DNA of 64,000 bases from Firmicutes bacterium TM09-10 (GCA_003481005.1 QUKC01000008.1:1-64000), one strand, 5' to 3'; shown: positions 22,442 to 31,792, counted from the stretch's first letter. The notes: generated by a model not told the origin, from the sequence alone. Made by a program: numbers and translations.

Positions 22442-23848
22442 TTATTCATTGATCAGCTGATCTACGTCCACGCTCGAAGCGTCGAGCACGATATAATCGT
22501 AGGTGCTCAGACCGTAGGTGGTGTTGGATTTGATCAGCGCGTATTCGTCGTTCTGTTTTAAAATCTGGATTTCCTTAAAGTCGGCGTAGCCCTTGTTGAT
22601 ATTGAACACGCCGGTCAGGGAAGCCGTCTGGGATACTGTATAGCTTTCCGTCGATTCCGGTTTGATCAAATGGTCGCCGACACGCAGGGAGGAATCGTCC
22701 AGATAGTAATTCTCATCGTTTTCCTGATAAATCTGTGTCGCAACAAATTCCGTCGTCAGGGAGCCGTTTTCTCCCGCCGTTTCGCGCAGGACACCGGTTG
22801 CGCCGTTGCTTCCGCCCTTTGTGATATAATCCTTCGGGATCAGGAAAAATTCCTGCGTCGTGATCGCGGAAAGGGGAACCTTTAAACCGCTCTCGGAGTC
22901 AGATAAAATTTCCACGTCGAGAAAACGGTCGGTTGCAAAGGTGATCATGGAATTGTTTAATTCCAGCACTGCCAGGACATTTCCCTCGCCGCCGTTGTCG
23001 ATGATGGAAACCTGTCCCCAGGATTCATACTGGTTTTTGAGGAAACGGACTTTGACGTACTGCTCGTTCTCTAACTGCGCTGCTGTCGTGCGGTCGACCT
23101 GAATTACGATTCTCCAATTTTCGCTGGTGGAAAGTCGGTAGAGCGGATCGGAGGCAGAGGTCAGCTCGTTGCTGATCAGCTGCGTTTTTTCGTAGTTGTC
23201 TTTTTGAAAGTCAGCGTCAGTCAAATCGGAGGGCGCTTTGTCTTCATAACCGTCGATCGAATAGGTAATAATGCCGGATTCCGGCGCATAACAGAGATTG
23301 ACCGGTTGCGTACTCGCTGCATTGTTGATGACCTCGAGATTTTCCAGTACGTTAATGTTAGCGAGTTTTAAAACAGTGCCTTCCAGCTCATATTTGAAGT
23401 TGTAGACGCTGTTGAACTCATGGGGGGTAAAATTCGCGCAGAAGCCGGAAATACTTGTGCGCAGCTCGCGCATATCGCTTTCCGACAGGGAAGTGTTGTC
23501 CGCGTTCTGCTCGTCTAAGATTTCCTTGATCTGACCGCTCTCATCTACGGTGCAAACAAGCTGATTGGCACCGACACGTTCCCCTTCACGGGCATAATAG
23601 TTGATATAGCCGTTGTAGGAGCTTGTCACAACCGTTTCATCGCGCAGGGCGATGGCCGTATAAATATTATCTACAGACAGCGCGCCCTCCTGTACGCGGT
23701 AGGCGACGACCTTCTGATCCCGGAGCAGATAACTCCCGACGCAGATAATGATATAAACAAAAATCAGGAAAAAGATAAACGTCCCGAGATTGATATTGAA
23801 GGGTTTGCGGTACTGTCTGATATTTCCGTTATTCTGTCTTGCTGCCAA
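22442..23848 (-). CDS. HlyD-like membrane protein, ylm-cluster associated
   Basis: A 468-residue protein anchored by one N-terminal TM helix (about 20-43), with the rest outside the membrane. The order of elements (an N-terminal half-lipoyl-like strand region with Y-N-G-Y-I-N-Y-Y-A-R-E-G-E-R-V about 80-95, a short helical part, a second barrel region and a C-terminal beta-rich part) resembles HlyD/membrane-fusion proteins without a long coiled coil. Such genes are common beside ylmE/sepF in Clostridia, but their role is unknown and no ABC or RND partner is present here. The frame begins with TTG at 23848 behind GCCGGAGG (eight-base gap); no better ATG is near. Confidence 0.7.
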   Translation of the reverse strand: MAARQNNGNIRQYRKPFNINLGTFIFFLIFVYIIICVGSYLLRDQKVVAYRVQEGALSVDNIYTAIALRDETVVTSSYNGYINYYAREGERVGANQLVCTVDESGQIKEILDEQNADNTSLSESDMRELRTSISGFCANFTPHEFNSVYNFKYELEGTVLKLANINVLENLEVINNAASTQPVNLCYAPESGIITYSIDGYEDKAPSDLTDADFQKDNYEKTQLISNELTSASDPLYRLSTSENWRIVIQVDRTTAAQLENEQYVKVRFLKNQYESWGQVSIIDNGGEGNVLAVLELNNSMITFATDRFLDVEILSDSESGLKVPLSAITTQEFFLIPKDYITKGGSNGATGVLRETAGENGSLTTEFVATQIYQENDENYYLDDSSLRVGDHLIKPESTESYTVSQTASLTGVFNINKGYADFKEIQILKQNDEYALIKSNTTYGLSTYDYIVLDASSVDVDQLINE

Positions 23849-23877
23849 ATAAAAAACCTCCGGCTTTTTCCAAAAAT

Positions 23878-23908
23878 AAGCCCCGGCAGAGTTCCTCCGG
23901 GGCTTTTT
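23878..23908 (-). terminator. intrinsic terminator after the P-loop gene
   Basis: Stem AAGCCCCGG (23878-23886) and CCGGGGCTT (23897-23905) with a 10-nt loop, with A/T flanks on both sides. On the minus strand it lies downstream of the P-loop gene, only about 30 bases before the HlyD-like start, so read-through could feed that gene. Confidence 0.8.
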
Positions 23909-23974
23909 CTTCAGAGTAGACCAGCTTCTGGCTGGCGGTAAGCTGAGATCTCCTGTTTCAATAAACTCATTTTA

Positions 23975-24394
23975 TCAGATGGATACGATGATCTTGGACT
24001 TTAAGCTGTCGTCCAGTTCGGATTCATTCAGGGAAACGCTGAGTACGAAATCCACGCCAAACTTTTCGCTCATCTCATCCAGCTTTGCAACAACGCCTGT
24101 AATGTTCTGACCTTCCAGGTTTGCAATTTTCAAAAAGCTGTCAAAATACATCTGCTCGAGGTCGTGATCCTGAGAGATGATGCCACTGACGAATCCGAGA
24201 AATGCGTCGCTGGAATCGATCATGTAGTCAGGAACTACGATCAGACGGATTTTGTTATTCAATTCATACATGTGTTTGGGACTCTTGTCCAGATATACGA
24301 TGCTGCCGTGCGCATCCTTTACCTCATTATTCACTTTGTCCAGAAGAAATTTTGTTTTACCCTTGCCCTTTTCGCCTACGATTAACTGAACCAT
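23975..24394 (-). CDS. small P-loop NTP-binding protein
   Basis: A 139-residue protein with a Walker A motif GEKGKGKT (residues 6-13) near the N terminus. A likely Walker B-type strand, S-I-V-Y-L-D (about 31-36), follows, plus a helical C terminus. It is far shorter than PilT or other hexameric ATPases, although some annotations call such proteins PilT-like. No partner is visible and the function is unknown. The start at 24394 has AGGAGG with a seven-base gap; upstream in-frame ATGs would put the promoter inside the gene. It appears monocistronic, between its own promoter and a strong terminator. Confidence 0.75.
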   Translation of the reverse strand: MVQLIVGEKGKGKTKFLLDKVNNEVKDAHGSIVYLDKSPKHMYELNNKIRLIVVPDYMIDSSDAFLGFVSGIISQDHDLEQMYFDSFLKIANLEGQNITGVVAKLDEMSEKFGVDFVLSVSLNESELDDSLKSKIIVSI

Positions 24395-24464
24395 TGCAAT
24401 CCCTCCTAAAGTATATTCCCCTTTATATGTAAACATTACACATATAACATATAGGATATGTTTT

Positions 24465-24493
24465 ATTATAGTGGATTTCGCCCAAAAAAACAA
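24465..24493 (-). promoter_or_regulatory. promoter of the P-loop gene
   Basis: On the minus strand a -35 TTGTTT (24488-24493) and a -10 TATAAT (24465-24470) with a 17-base spacer. The roughly 65-base AT-rich leader contains overlapping ATATG/CATAT dyads. Confidence 0.6.
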
Positions 24494-24510
24494 CCTTTAT
24501 TTTCACTTCT

Positions 24511-24522
24511 GTTACTGTTCAC
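24511..24522. repeat. copy of the GTTACTGTTCAC intergenic repeat
   Basis: An exact 12-base copy of the sequence at 18387-18398, again just downstream of the 3' end of a minus-strand gene (the carboxypeptidase). Confidence 0.45.
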
Positions 24523-24575
24523 TCACAGCTTTCCGGATGAACGGTGTAAGGGCTGAAACACCCCACGCCACCCGA

Positions 24576-25559
24576 TTAAGAAGTCGCCTGCTTCAGCAGG
24601 GCATTCATCTCTGTATACAGGATCCCGCGCTCCGCCGACTTTAAAATCACCGCAATATAAGGGTTCCCGGAGGTGTCGCGTGCAAGTAAAATCAGGCAGT
24701 TTCCTGCAGCACTTGTGGTGCCGGTCTTGCCGCCGATTACCGTAACCCTGTCCGGCGCTGCGACATTGCCCGCCAGGTATTGATTGGTATTTTTGACGGA
24801 AAGCGTTTTTTCGTTGCCGTTTTTATCTGTATAGACGGTATCATAGCTCGTCATGCTGATGATTTCATTGACCGTGTCGTATTTGAGCGCCTCATTGAAA
24901 ATCAGGTACATGTCGTACGCCGTGACGTAATGGTTCTCTGCATTAAGTCCGTGCGGGTTTACAAAATGGCTGTTGGTTGCACCGATCGCCTGTGCCTCTT
25001 CGTTCATCATATCCGCAAAGCCCTCTACGGAACCGCCGATATGCTCTGCAATTGCAACGGCCGCGTCATTGGCGGATTTGATCAAAAGTGCATGGAGCGC
25101 CTGGTTTAACGTCAATTGGTCACCCTCTGCAAGGCCGCAGACAACTGCTCCGCTTTCCAGGTTTCCCATATTGGAGCTGACCGTGATCACATCGTCCGGA
25201 TTGCCGTATTTGAGTGCGACAACCGCTGTCATCAGCTTGGTAAGGCTCGCGGGAGCCAGCCGTTCATGAATGTTTTTGGCATAAAGAACGGTACGGGAAT
25301 TCAAATCAAAAAGACCGGCCGATGTGGCATCCGTCATATCAACAGCGGAATTGTCCGTATTGATATCTCCGTTCACAACACAAAGGCCGGATGCAAAAGC
25401 ATCTGCTGTCTCGAAACCGGTATCGCCGGAAATCCGAAACGCAGAAACCTTATAATCCGGATTGTAGGAAAAGGCAATTGCCTCATCGCTGCAGCCGGTC
25501 GCACCGAAACAGACAGCAAGCGCTGTCAGCAGTGCAAGACATTTATTTGTACATTTCAC
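24576..25559 (-). CDS. D-alanyl-D-alanine carboxypeptidase, lipoprotein (S11 family)
   Basis: A 327-residue penicillin-binding D,D-carboxypeptidase that trims the terminal D-Ala of peptidoglycan stem peptides. The N terminus has a hydrophobic signal and a lipobox-like A-T-G-C (C23), so it is probably a lipoprotein rather than the usual C-terminally anchored DacA type. Active-site motifs are complete: S-L-T-K (SxxK), S-A-N (SxN) and K-T-G. The frame opens with GTG at 25559 and overlaps the mgsA stop by 17 bases; GGGGAGA lies about 12 bases upstream. It ends the long shape/division operon. Confidence 0.9.
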   Translation of the reverse strand: MKCTNKCLALLTALAVCFGATGCSDEAIAFSYNPDYKVSAFRISGDTGFETADAFASGLCVVNGDINTDNSAVDMTDATSAGLFDLNSRTVLYAKNIHERLAPASLTKLMTAVVALKYGNPDDVITVSSNMGNLESGAVVCGLAEGDQLTLNQALHALLIKSANDAAVAIAEHIGGSVEGFADMMNEEAQAIGATNSHFVNPHGLNAENHYVTAYDMYLIFNEALKYDTVNEIISMTSYDTVYTDKNGNEKTLSVKNTNQYLAGNVAAPDRVTVIGGKTGTTSAAGNCLILLARDTSGNPYIAVILKSAERGILYTEMNALLKQATS

Positions 25560-25938
25560 GCCAGTCTAAATCTCCTCTGTCCAGGGACTTGATCAACAGT
25601 TCTGATGTAGCCAGATTGGTAGCAACCGGGATGTTGTGCATATCACACAGACGCAGGATGTTGTTTACCGTAGGCTCATGCATCTTCGGAGTCATCGGAT
25701 CACGCAGGAAAATGACAAGGTCAATTTCGTTATGCTCGATTTGTGCGCAGATCTGCTGTTCACCTCCAAGATGTCCCGCCAGATATTTATGGACATTCAG
25801 ATTGGTAACTTCTTCGATCAGACGACCGGTGGTACCTGTTGCATACAGACTGTTCCGGCTTAAAATGCCTCTGTACGCAATGCAGAAGTTCTGCATCAGT
25901 TTTTTCTTTGCATCATGTGCAATTAACGCAATGTTCAT
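25543..25938 (-). CDS. mgsA: methylglyoxal synthase
   Basis: A 131-residue enzyme that converts dihydroxyacetone phosphate to methylglyoxal and phosphate, a bypass of lower glycolysis when phosphate is short. Family motifs are present: A-L-I-A-H-D-A-K-K (3-11), T-G-T-T-G (about 34-38), the phosphate-binding G-H-L-G-G-E-Q-Q-I (about 55-63) and [10 protein letters not shown] (about 73-82) with the catalytic aspartate. It is embedded between rodA and the carboxypeptidase, an arrangement with no obvious metabolic logic but seen, as I recall, in other clostridia. Confidence 0.95.
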   Translation of the reverse strand: MNIALIAHDAKKKLMQNFCIAYRGILSRNSLYATGTTGRLIEEVTNLNVHKYLAGHLGGEQQICAQIEHNEIDLVIFLRDPMTPKMHEPTVNNILRLCDMHNIPVATNLATSELLIKSLDRGDLDWREMYK

Positions 25939-25956
25939 GTTGCCTTCTCTCCAATA

Positions 25957-27072
25957 CTATAAATTATACAGGTTTTTTCGCTGAAGCCCGACATTTAAGA
26001 CGAAGCCGATCCCTATATACATACTGACTAGCGAACTCAGCCCATAGCTGACAAACGGAAGCGGTAATCCTGTATTTGGCATCATCATGGTAGCGACTGC
26101 AATATTCATAAAGCCCTGGATTCCGATCAGGGAACCCATTCCGGCAGCGATAACCATTCCGGCGGTATCCTTTGCGACCCGCGCGATGGACACACAGCGC
26201 ATTGCAATCAGGATCAGCAGCAAAATGACTACTGCCGAACCGACAAATCCAAGCTCCTCCCCAATGACAGCAAAGATAAAGTCCGTCTGGGATTCCGGGA
26301 GAAAATTGCCATTTTTGACGGATGCGATATCCGTATTGTTAAGTCCCTTTCCCCAAAGCTGTCCGGATCCGATCGCGATGACGGAATTTAACTGCTGATA
26401 AGCTTCTGTATCCGCATAGGTCGCCGGGTCAAAAAATGCCATAATACGGTCCCGCTGATAATCCTTTATCAGCGTCTGTCCCTCCTGCATGACAATGGAC
26501 AGAAAAACAAGAACGGACGGAACCGCTACTGCGAGAACGCCCCCGATGATCTTCCAACTCAAGCCGCCGACAAACATCAGGACACAGAATAAAACAGACA
26601 CCAGAATCGTCGTGGAAAGGTTGGGCTGTTTATAAATCAGGGTCAGAGGCGGGATGATAAAGAGGACTGCAAGCAACAGTACCCGCATCGTATTAAATCG
26701 TTCTCTATACTTCATAATAAACTGTGCATAGAATAAAATCAACAAAATTTTTGCAGTTTCTGACGGTTGAAGGTCAAAAAAGCCCAAATCGAGCCAGCGC
26801 GCCGCACCGTTTGCCGACCTTCCGAAAAAATGAACCAGAACGAGGGTCACGATCACGAACAGGTATCCGATCCATGCCAGCTTCAACAGTCTGGAATAGT
26901 CCAAAAAGGCGATTACCAGCATGGCAATCAGACCGACTGCCATGCCGAGAATCTGTTTGCTCTGTACACTTTGCTTGGCGCTTCCGATCGCAAGGATGCC
27001 GATAACATTTAAAGCAATCACCAAAAGCACCAGAAGAAAATCAAAATTCTTTAGTTTGTATCTCCGAAACAT
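25957..27072 (-). CDS. rodA: SEDS peptidoglycan glycosyltransferase RodA
   Basis: A 371-residue multi-pass SEDS polymerase that extends glycan strands together with a class B PBP. About ten TM helices are visible. The conserved R-S-x-N-G-A-x-R-W and F-x-x-Q-P-S-E segments appear as R-S-A-N-G-A-A-R-W-L and D-L-Q-P-S-E-T-A-K, and the catalytic-region aspartate is likely in E-S-Q-T-D-F-I-F-A-V-I-G-E-E. It is called RodA rather than FtsW because its operon carries mreBCD and PBP2. Confidence 0.92.
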   Translation of the reverse strand: MFRRYKLKNFDFLLVLLVIALNVIGILAIGSAKQSVQSKQILGMAVGLIAMLVIAFLDYSRLLKLAWIGYLFVIVTLVLVHFFGRSANGAARWLDLGFFDLQPSETAKILLILFYAQFIMKYRERFNTMRVLLLAVLFIIPPLTLIYKQPNLSTTILVSVLFCVLMFVGGLSWKIIGGVLAVAVPSVLVFLSIVMQEGQTLIKDYQRDRIMAFFDPATYADTEAYQQLNSVIAIGSGQLWGKGLNNTDIASVKNGNFLPESQTDFIFAVIGEELGFVGSAVVILLLILIAMRCVSIARVAKDTAGMVIAAGMGSLIGIQGFMNIAVATMMMPNTGLPLPFVSYGLSSLVSMYIGIGFVLNVGLQRKNLYNL

Positions 27073-27081
27073 ATTGCTCCT

Positions 27082-27354
27082 TTAGCTGATTTTATGGAGA
27101 TCCAGAATCGGGATGTTGGCGTAGATCGAAGGGGTCTTCGCCCCCTTGCCCCGCGTCGGCGCTTTGCTGATCTGGATTTCCATATTGTTTGTGTCTATTT
27201 TCATATAGCGTGATATGACTTCTGCGATATCTTTTTTGATCATCTCCAGAATTTCGGGCGAGCAGTTGACGCGGTCGGAAATCAGCAGGATTTTCAGACG
27301 GTCCTTTGCAACCTCGCGAGAGGGTTTTCTGCGAAAAAGATTAGACAGTTTCAT
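27082..27354 (-). CDS. minE: cell division topological factor MinE
   Basis: A 90-residue MinE, which stimulates MinD ATPase activity and drives Min oscillation. The N-terminal membrane/MinD-binding region (L-F-R-R-K-P-S-R-E-V-A-K-D-R-L-K-I-L-L-I-S-D-R) and the topological-specificity beta region (D-T-N-N-M-E-I-Q-I-S-K) are recognisable. It overlaps minD by four bases (ATGA). MinE implies an oscillating or E. coli-type Min system rather than the DivIVA/MinJ type of Bacillus. Confidence 0.95.
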   Translation of the reverse strand: MKLSNLFRRKPSREVAKDRLKILLISDRVNCSPEILEMIKKDIAEVISRYMKIDTNNMEIQISKAPTRGKGAKTPSIYANIPILDLHKIS

Positions 27355-28157
27355 ACGCGTCCCTCCTGACTTTTATGAAAAATACCGGTGACCTTCGTCC
27401 AGAACGAAAAAGTCGGTTCCGGAAGCAGATACGGGGTCTCCTGCCCCAAAATCCGCTGGCAGATGTTCCGGTAGGCGCGTCCCGCCAGCGTGTGGTTGCC
27501 GACGAGCGGTTCGCCCTGATTGGTTGCGATGACGACGTTTTCATCGTCTGGCACGACGCCGATGAGCGGGATGGAAAGGATGTCCACCACGTCGTCTACG
27601 CTCATCATATCCCCGCGCCTGACCATCTCGTAGCGCATCCGGTTGATGACCAGATCGATGCGTTCAAAACCAGATGCCTCCAAAAGACCGATGATACGGT
27701 CCGCGTCGCGGATGGCGGAAACCTCCGGCGTTGTGACGACGAGCGCCCGATCCGCACCGGCGATGGCATTTTTAAACCCCTGCTCGATGCCTGCGGGACA
27801 GTCTAACAAAATGTAATCAAACTGCTCTTTTAAGTGTTCCACCAGCTTTTTCATCTGGCTTTCGTTGACAGCGCTTTTGTCCCTTGTCTGCGCGGTTGGC
27901 AAAAGGTACAGACCGGGATAACGTTTGTCGCGAATCAGCGCCTGCTTGACGCGGCAGCTTCCTTCCACGACGTCTACAAGATTGTATACAATCCGGTTTT
28001 CCAGTCCCATGACGACATCCAGGTTCCGCAGACCGATATCGGTATCGATCAATACAACCTTTTTTCCAGCCGCCGCCAGACCGGTTCCAACGTTTGCGGT
28101 CGTCGTTGTTTTTCCGACACCGCCTTTTCCTGAGGTAACGACAATGACTTCACCCAT
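27351..28157 (-). CDS. minD: septum site-determining ATPase MinD
   Basis: A 268-residue ParA-like ATPase. The deviant Walker A K-G-G-V-G-K-T-T (about 11-18) and the D-T-D-I-G-L-R-N-L-D switch are intact. The C terminus ends in a helix suited to membrane targeting (F-W-T-K-V-T-G-I-F-H-K). It recruits MinC and is displaced by MinE. The ATG at 28157 gives the usual M-G-E-V-I-V-V-T-S-G-K-G-G start; the ATG at 28178 would place the GGAGG signal inside the gene. Confidence 0.96.
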   Translation of the reverse strand: MGEVIVVTSGKGGVGKTTTTANVGTGLAAAGKKVVLIDTDIGLRNLDVVMGLENRIVYNLVDVVEGSCRVKQALIRDKRYPGLYLLPTAQTRDKSAVNESQMKKLVEHLKEQFDYILLDCPAGIEQGFKNAIAGADRALVVTTPEVSAIRDADRIIGLLEASGFERIDLVINRMRYEMVRRGDMMSVDDVVDILSIPLIGVVPDDENVVIATNQGEPLVGNHTLAGRAYRNICQRILGQETPYLLPEPTFSFWTKVTGIFHKSQEGRV

Positions 28158-28208
28158 GGCATACGATCCTCCGATCATGAAATATTGGCGTTCCCTGAAC
28201 AGGCTGCA

Positions 28209-28895
28209 CTAAACAGGCAGTTCATTCAGTAATTCTTTGGTAATGGACTGCATTTGTATTTCGCCGTTTCGGACGCATGCCATCTGCGGCTGTCCCTTGC
28301 GGAGCCTTCCCGCCCATAAGCGGCTTTCCTTTGTTTTATATTTGAAATCTCCGATTTTTAATTTCTGCGGAGTCATTTCAAGCGCTGCAATAAAGTGATG
28401 GTCCCTGCCGTCGCCGCCCGCATAGGCGTTTCCGGCAAGCCTTCCCAGAACGATGATGTCCTTTGTGGAAATGATGCTGCAGCCTTCTTCCACGCTGCCT
28501 AAAATGACGATGCTGCCCTCGGTTTCAAGAATCTGCCCGTCTTTTAAGCTGCCGCGGTAAAACTGTCCATCGTCCCCGCTCGCAGATTTTTGCGCAAAGT
28601 ACCGCGCCGCTTCCGCTGCGTTGGAAAACTGGTTCTGGAGCCCGGCATCTTTTCCGATGACACAGAGCACCTGCAGACGGCTGGATGAGGTGATCGTGTC
28701 CACGAGGATATTTTCCTCCTCCTGGGTAAGCGTCCTGCCCTCAAAGGACACCGCGACCTGCATATCCCCGAAAAAACGGGCTGAGTCGCGGAATTTCTGT
28801 GCAAGATCCAGACAGAGCTGTTCAAATTCCAGCGTATCATCCAGATAGATTGCAATGCCGTCTTTATAGCTTTTGAGAATTACGGTGTTTTTCAT
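28209..28895 (-). CDS. minC: septum site-determining protein MinC
   Basis: A 228-residue FtsZ-polymerisation inhibitor. The N-terminal domain (about 1-105) is divergent as usual. The C-terminal beta-helix domain (about 110-210) shows the family motifs R-G-S-L-K-D-G-Q-I-L-E-T-E-G-S-I-V-I-L-G and V-L-G-R-L-A-G-N-A-Y-A-G, followed by a motif like R-L-W-A-G. GGAGGAG lies eight bases before the start. It sits between PBP2 and minD. Confidence 0.94.
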   Translation of the reverse strand: MKNTVILKSYKDGIAIYLDDTLEFEQLCLDLAQKFRDSARFFGDMQVAVSFEGRTLTQEEENILVDTITSSSRLQVLCVIGKDAGLQNQFSNAAEAARYFAQKSASGDDGQFYRGSLKDGQILETEGSIVILGSVEEGCSIISTKDIIVLGRLAGNAYAGGDGRDHHFIAALEMTPQKLKIGDFKYKTKESRLWAGRLRKGQPQMACVRNGEIQMQSITKELLNELPV

Positions 28896-28897
28896 GA

Positions 28898-31792
28898 TCA
28901 GTCTCCTCCCCCAACGACAGTTTCCAGGGAAAGTGCAGTCTGGCTGTCAGTCAGGGCTCCGTTTTCGTCCAGGTCGAAATACACGGTCATCAGCTGCTTG
29001 GAAAGCTGGCAGGCGTAGTCGGAGGAATAACCGTTTGCGATACGGATCGCCATAGAGACCTCCGGATTGTCGTAAGGCGCGTAGCCGACGAACAGACCGT
29101 GGTTTGGACGGGACTTATCTTCTTCGGCGGTACCGGTCTTGCCGGCAACCTCAACGCCGAAATCCTGATAGTATTTCTTGTTCTGGACAACGCCGCGCAT
29201 GCCCTGATGGATTGCATTCCAGTAGGACTGGGGCATATCGATCGTATTGCGGACGTTTGCCGAATAATTGACAAGCAGGTTGCCAGAGGTATCCGTCACC
29301 TTATCTAAAAGCGTCAGGTCATAGCAGGTACCGCTGTTTGCAACGGTCGTCACATAACGGGCAAGACCGACGGTGGTGAAGTTGTTGGTACCCTGTCCGA
29401 TTGCGGATACAACAGACAGTGCGTCAGAAATCTGCGGTTCGGATTCTTCAATTTCAATGCCGGATTTTTCGTTCAGTCCGTACATAGACGCATATTTGGC
29501 GAGCTTTTCATTACCGAGATCCTGATCGTATTTATCGCCGTTTAAGCCGAGCTGATAGCCGACCTCGTAAAAAAAGACGTTACAGGAGTTCGTGATCGCT
29601 TCGGATACATTTAAGCTGCCGTGACCGCTTCTCTTCCAGCATCGGGGCTGATAATCGGAGAAACGGGTAAAAATTCCCGGACACTCAATTCTTGTCGTCA
29701 AATCGATCACATGCTCCATCAAAGCCGCGGTAGACGATACCATCTTAAAGGTGGAACCGGGCGCCGTACGCATCTGGGTCGCATAATTCCACATCGGGCG
29801 GGAAAGATCCTCGCCGCTGGAAATCCGCGCATAATATTCTGCGTCGATGCCGTTTGCCAGCCGGTTGTTATCATAGCTGGGATAGCTGACGAGCGCACGC
29901 ACCTCTCCGGTGTTGACGTCTGTTAAAACGCAGGATGCCGAATACGGGTCGAGAGCAAGCTGTGCCGGGGTGATCTCGAGGTTGCGAATCAGATTTACCA
30001 TAAAATTAAAGGCAGAAACACTGCCGGATTTTAATTCGGCGATTTGGTTTTCTGTCGGGTTGATGACATCCTGTTCGATCAGGATGATGCAGACCTGGGT
30101 TCCGGTAATCCGGTTCTGCTCGATCATGTACGGAATCAGTTTCTTTAAGAAAGTCTGGCTGTCCAGCTCTTCTAAAATGTAGGAAACCAGCTGCTGATAG
30201 ACCTCCGAGGAATCGGAATATTTCCCCTCCAGGGGAAGCTGGGTCACGTCGATCCAGTTTTTGGAGATCGCGTATTCCAGATATTCCCGGATGCTGATCG
30301 TCTCATTGGTCGTCCAGTCGATGTAGGTCTGATCGGTTTTATCTACGCCGGATAAAATATTATTCTCCGGCAGCAGGTTGTTGATGATATAGCTTTCATA
30401 TGCCTTATATTCTGCAGGAAGGCTCTGATAAGCGATCGTTCCGGACAAAAGCTCCCCGGAGAGCCAGGTAAAGACCTCATCGCGCCGGGATAAAATCGTC
30501 TGATAGACGCTGTGCTGGGTTTCTCCTTCGACGGCAGCTTCCATTTTGGAAAGCTCGATCACGTTATTTTTAAACAACGCGCTGTATACATTATCGATCG
30601 GAATCTTTAGGTTCGCGCTGGAAACATCGGTGGAATCATAGTTTTTAACGTTGATGATTTTATCCACCAGAATACCGGCAACGAATTTTTCCAGGATATT
30701 ATAGGCGTCCGCCTGGAGTTTGCTGTCGATCGTCAGGTAAACGTCGTTTCCGGCAGTCGCGTCCACATGGTCAAGCACTTCTACCTCCCGACCCATCCGG
30801 TCAACAAAGACTGTCTCATAGCCCTTTGTTCCCTGCAGATATTCTTCCATGACCTTTTCGATGCCAGCCTTGCCGACGACATCCGTCAGCTCGTATTCTT
30901 TGACATCCGGCGCGCTCTTGACGCCGTCCATGCCCTCTTCACTGTTTAATGCGGTCAGTTCGTCCGTTGAAATTTTGCCGGTGTAGCCGAGGATCTGGGA
31001 ATAATACGGTCCGTCCTTATATTTGCGGATTGTGTCCTCCGCAACGGAAATGCCCTCCAGCTCGTCCTGGTTTTCTGCAATTGCGGCAACGGTTTCTTCT
31101 GAAACGTCGGTCGCGATTGTAACCGGGATATATTTCTGATATCCGGTGGTTCCCATCGTATACCGGATCGCGATGATGTTGAGCAGTTCTTTTTGGGTAT
31201 ATCCCTCTCCGACTGTAAAGCTGTTTTTATCGTTCGGATCAGTCAGTCCGCCGATTGCGTAACGTTTGGAGCCGGCGAGATATTCGATAATATCCTGCGC
31301 GGTTGCATTTTTCTGGCGCTCTTCCAGATCGGAAATCCGGGTGATACCGTAGACGTCAGCGATAAAACGCAGCCTTCTCGAGCCAGTCACGCTGTAGGCA
31401 AATTCGCCGTCGTCATCGATATAAATATTGAAATCGCAGCTGATGCTGTCGCCGTTTTCATCCAGAATATGAAGGACTTTTTTGAGGATACCGTTAATTG
31501 TGGCATTTTTTCCGCTGGATTCATAGACATCCTCGATCGTGACAGAGCTGGAAAGCTCGTTGTAGGCGAGCGCAATGCCGTTTACGTCGTAAATATTGCC
31601 TCGCGTGCTTGCAATCGAACGCTCTTTTTTGATTTTCAGTTCAAATTCCTGCTGCTTGTCCTCGCCCTGTACGATCTGCAGCGTAAAAATGCGCTGGAAC
31701 AAAAGGACTGCCATCACAACAAACATGACGTACAAAAAAAACGTTCTGGAACTGATAAAATTGATCAGAAATCTCTGAATTTTTTTCAACAA
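28898..31792 (-). CDS. mrdA: penicillin-binding protein 2 (class B transpeptidase)
   Basis: A 964-residue elongasome transpeptidase that cross-links new peptidoglycan made by RodA. One N-terminal TM helix (about 16-36) is followed by a PBP dimerisation/pedestal region that is much enlarged compared with the 630-700 residues common for PBP2. The additional sequence (roughly residues 350-620) is helical and acidic. The transpeptidase domain has S-T-F-K (SxxK), S-C-N (SxN) and K-T-G-T (KTG). The frame starts with TTG at 31792, directly after the mreD stop, behind AGGGAG; a second TTG follows. No ATG alternative is near. Confidence 0.94.
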   Translation of the reverse strand: MLKKIQRFLINFISSRTFFLYVMFVVMAVLLFQRIFTLQIVQGEDKQQEFELKIKKERSIASTRGNIYDVNGIALAYNELSSSVTIEDVYESSGKNATINGILKKVLHILDENGDSISCDFNIYIDDDGEFAYSVTGSRRLRFIADVYGITRISDLEERQKNATAQDIIEYLAGSKRYAIGGLTDPNDKNSFTVGEGYTQKELLNIIAIRYTMGTTGYQKYIPVTIATDVSEETVAAIAENQDELEGISVAEDTIRKYKDGPYYSQILGYTGKISTDELTALNSEEGMDGVKSAPDVKEYELTDVVGKAGIEKVMEEYLQGTKGYETVFVDRMGREVEVLDHVDATAGNDVYLTIDSKLQADAYNILEKFVAGILVDKIINVKNYDSTDVSSANLKIPIDNVYSALFKNNVIELSKMEAAVEGETQHSVYQTILSRRDEVFTWLSGELLSGTIAYQSLPAEYKAYESYIINNLLPENNILSGVDKTDQTYIDWTTNETISIREYLEYAISKNWIDVTQLPLEGKYSDSSEVYQQLVSYILEELDSQTFLKKLIPYMIEQNRITGTQVCIILIEQDVINPTENQIAELKSGSVSAFNFMVNLIRNLEITPAQLALDPYSASCVLTDVNTGEVRALVSYPSYDNNRLANGIDAEYYARISSGEDLSRPMWNYATQMRTAPGSTFKMVSSTAALMEHVIDLTTRIECPGIFTRFSDYQPRCWKRSGHGSLNVSEAITNSCNVFFYEVGYQLGLNGDKYDQDLGNEKLAKYASMYGLNEKSGIEIEESEPQISDALSVVSAIGQGTNNFTTVGLARYVTTVANSGTCYDLTLLDKVTDTSGNLLVNYSANVRNTIDMPQSYWNAIHQGMRGVVQNKKYYQDFGVEVAGKTGTAEEDKSRPNHGLFVGYAPYDNPEVSMAIRIANGYSSDYACQLSKQLMTVYFDLDENGALTDSQTALSLETVVGGGD

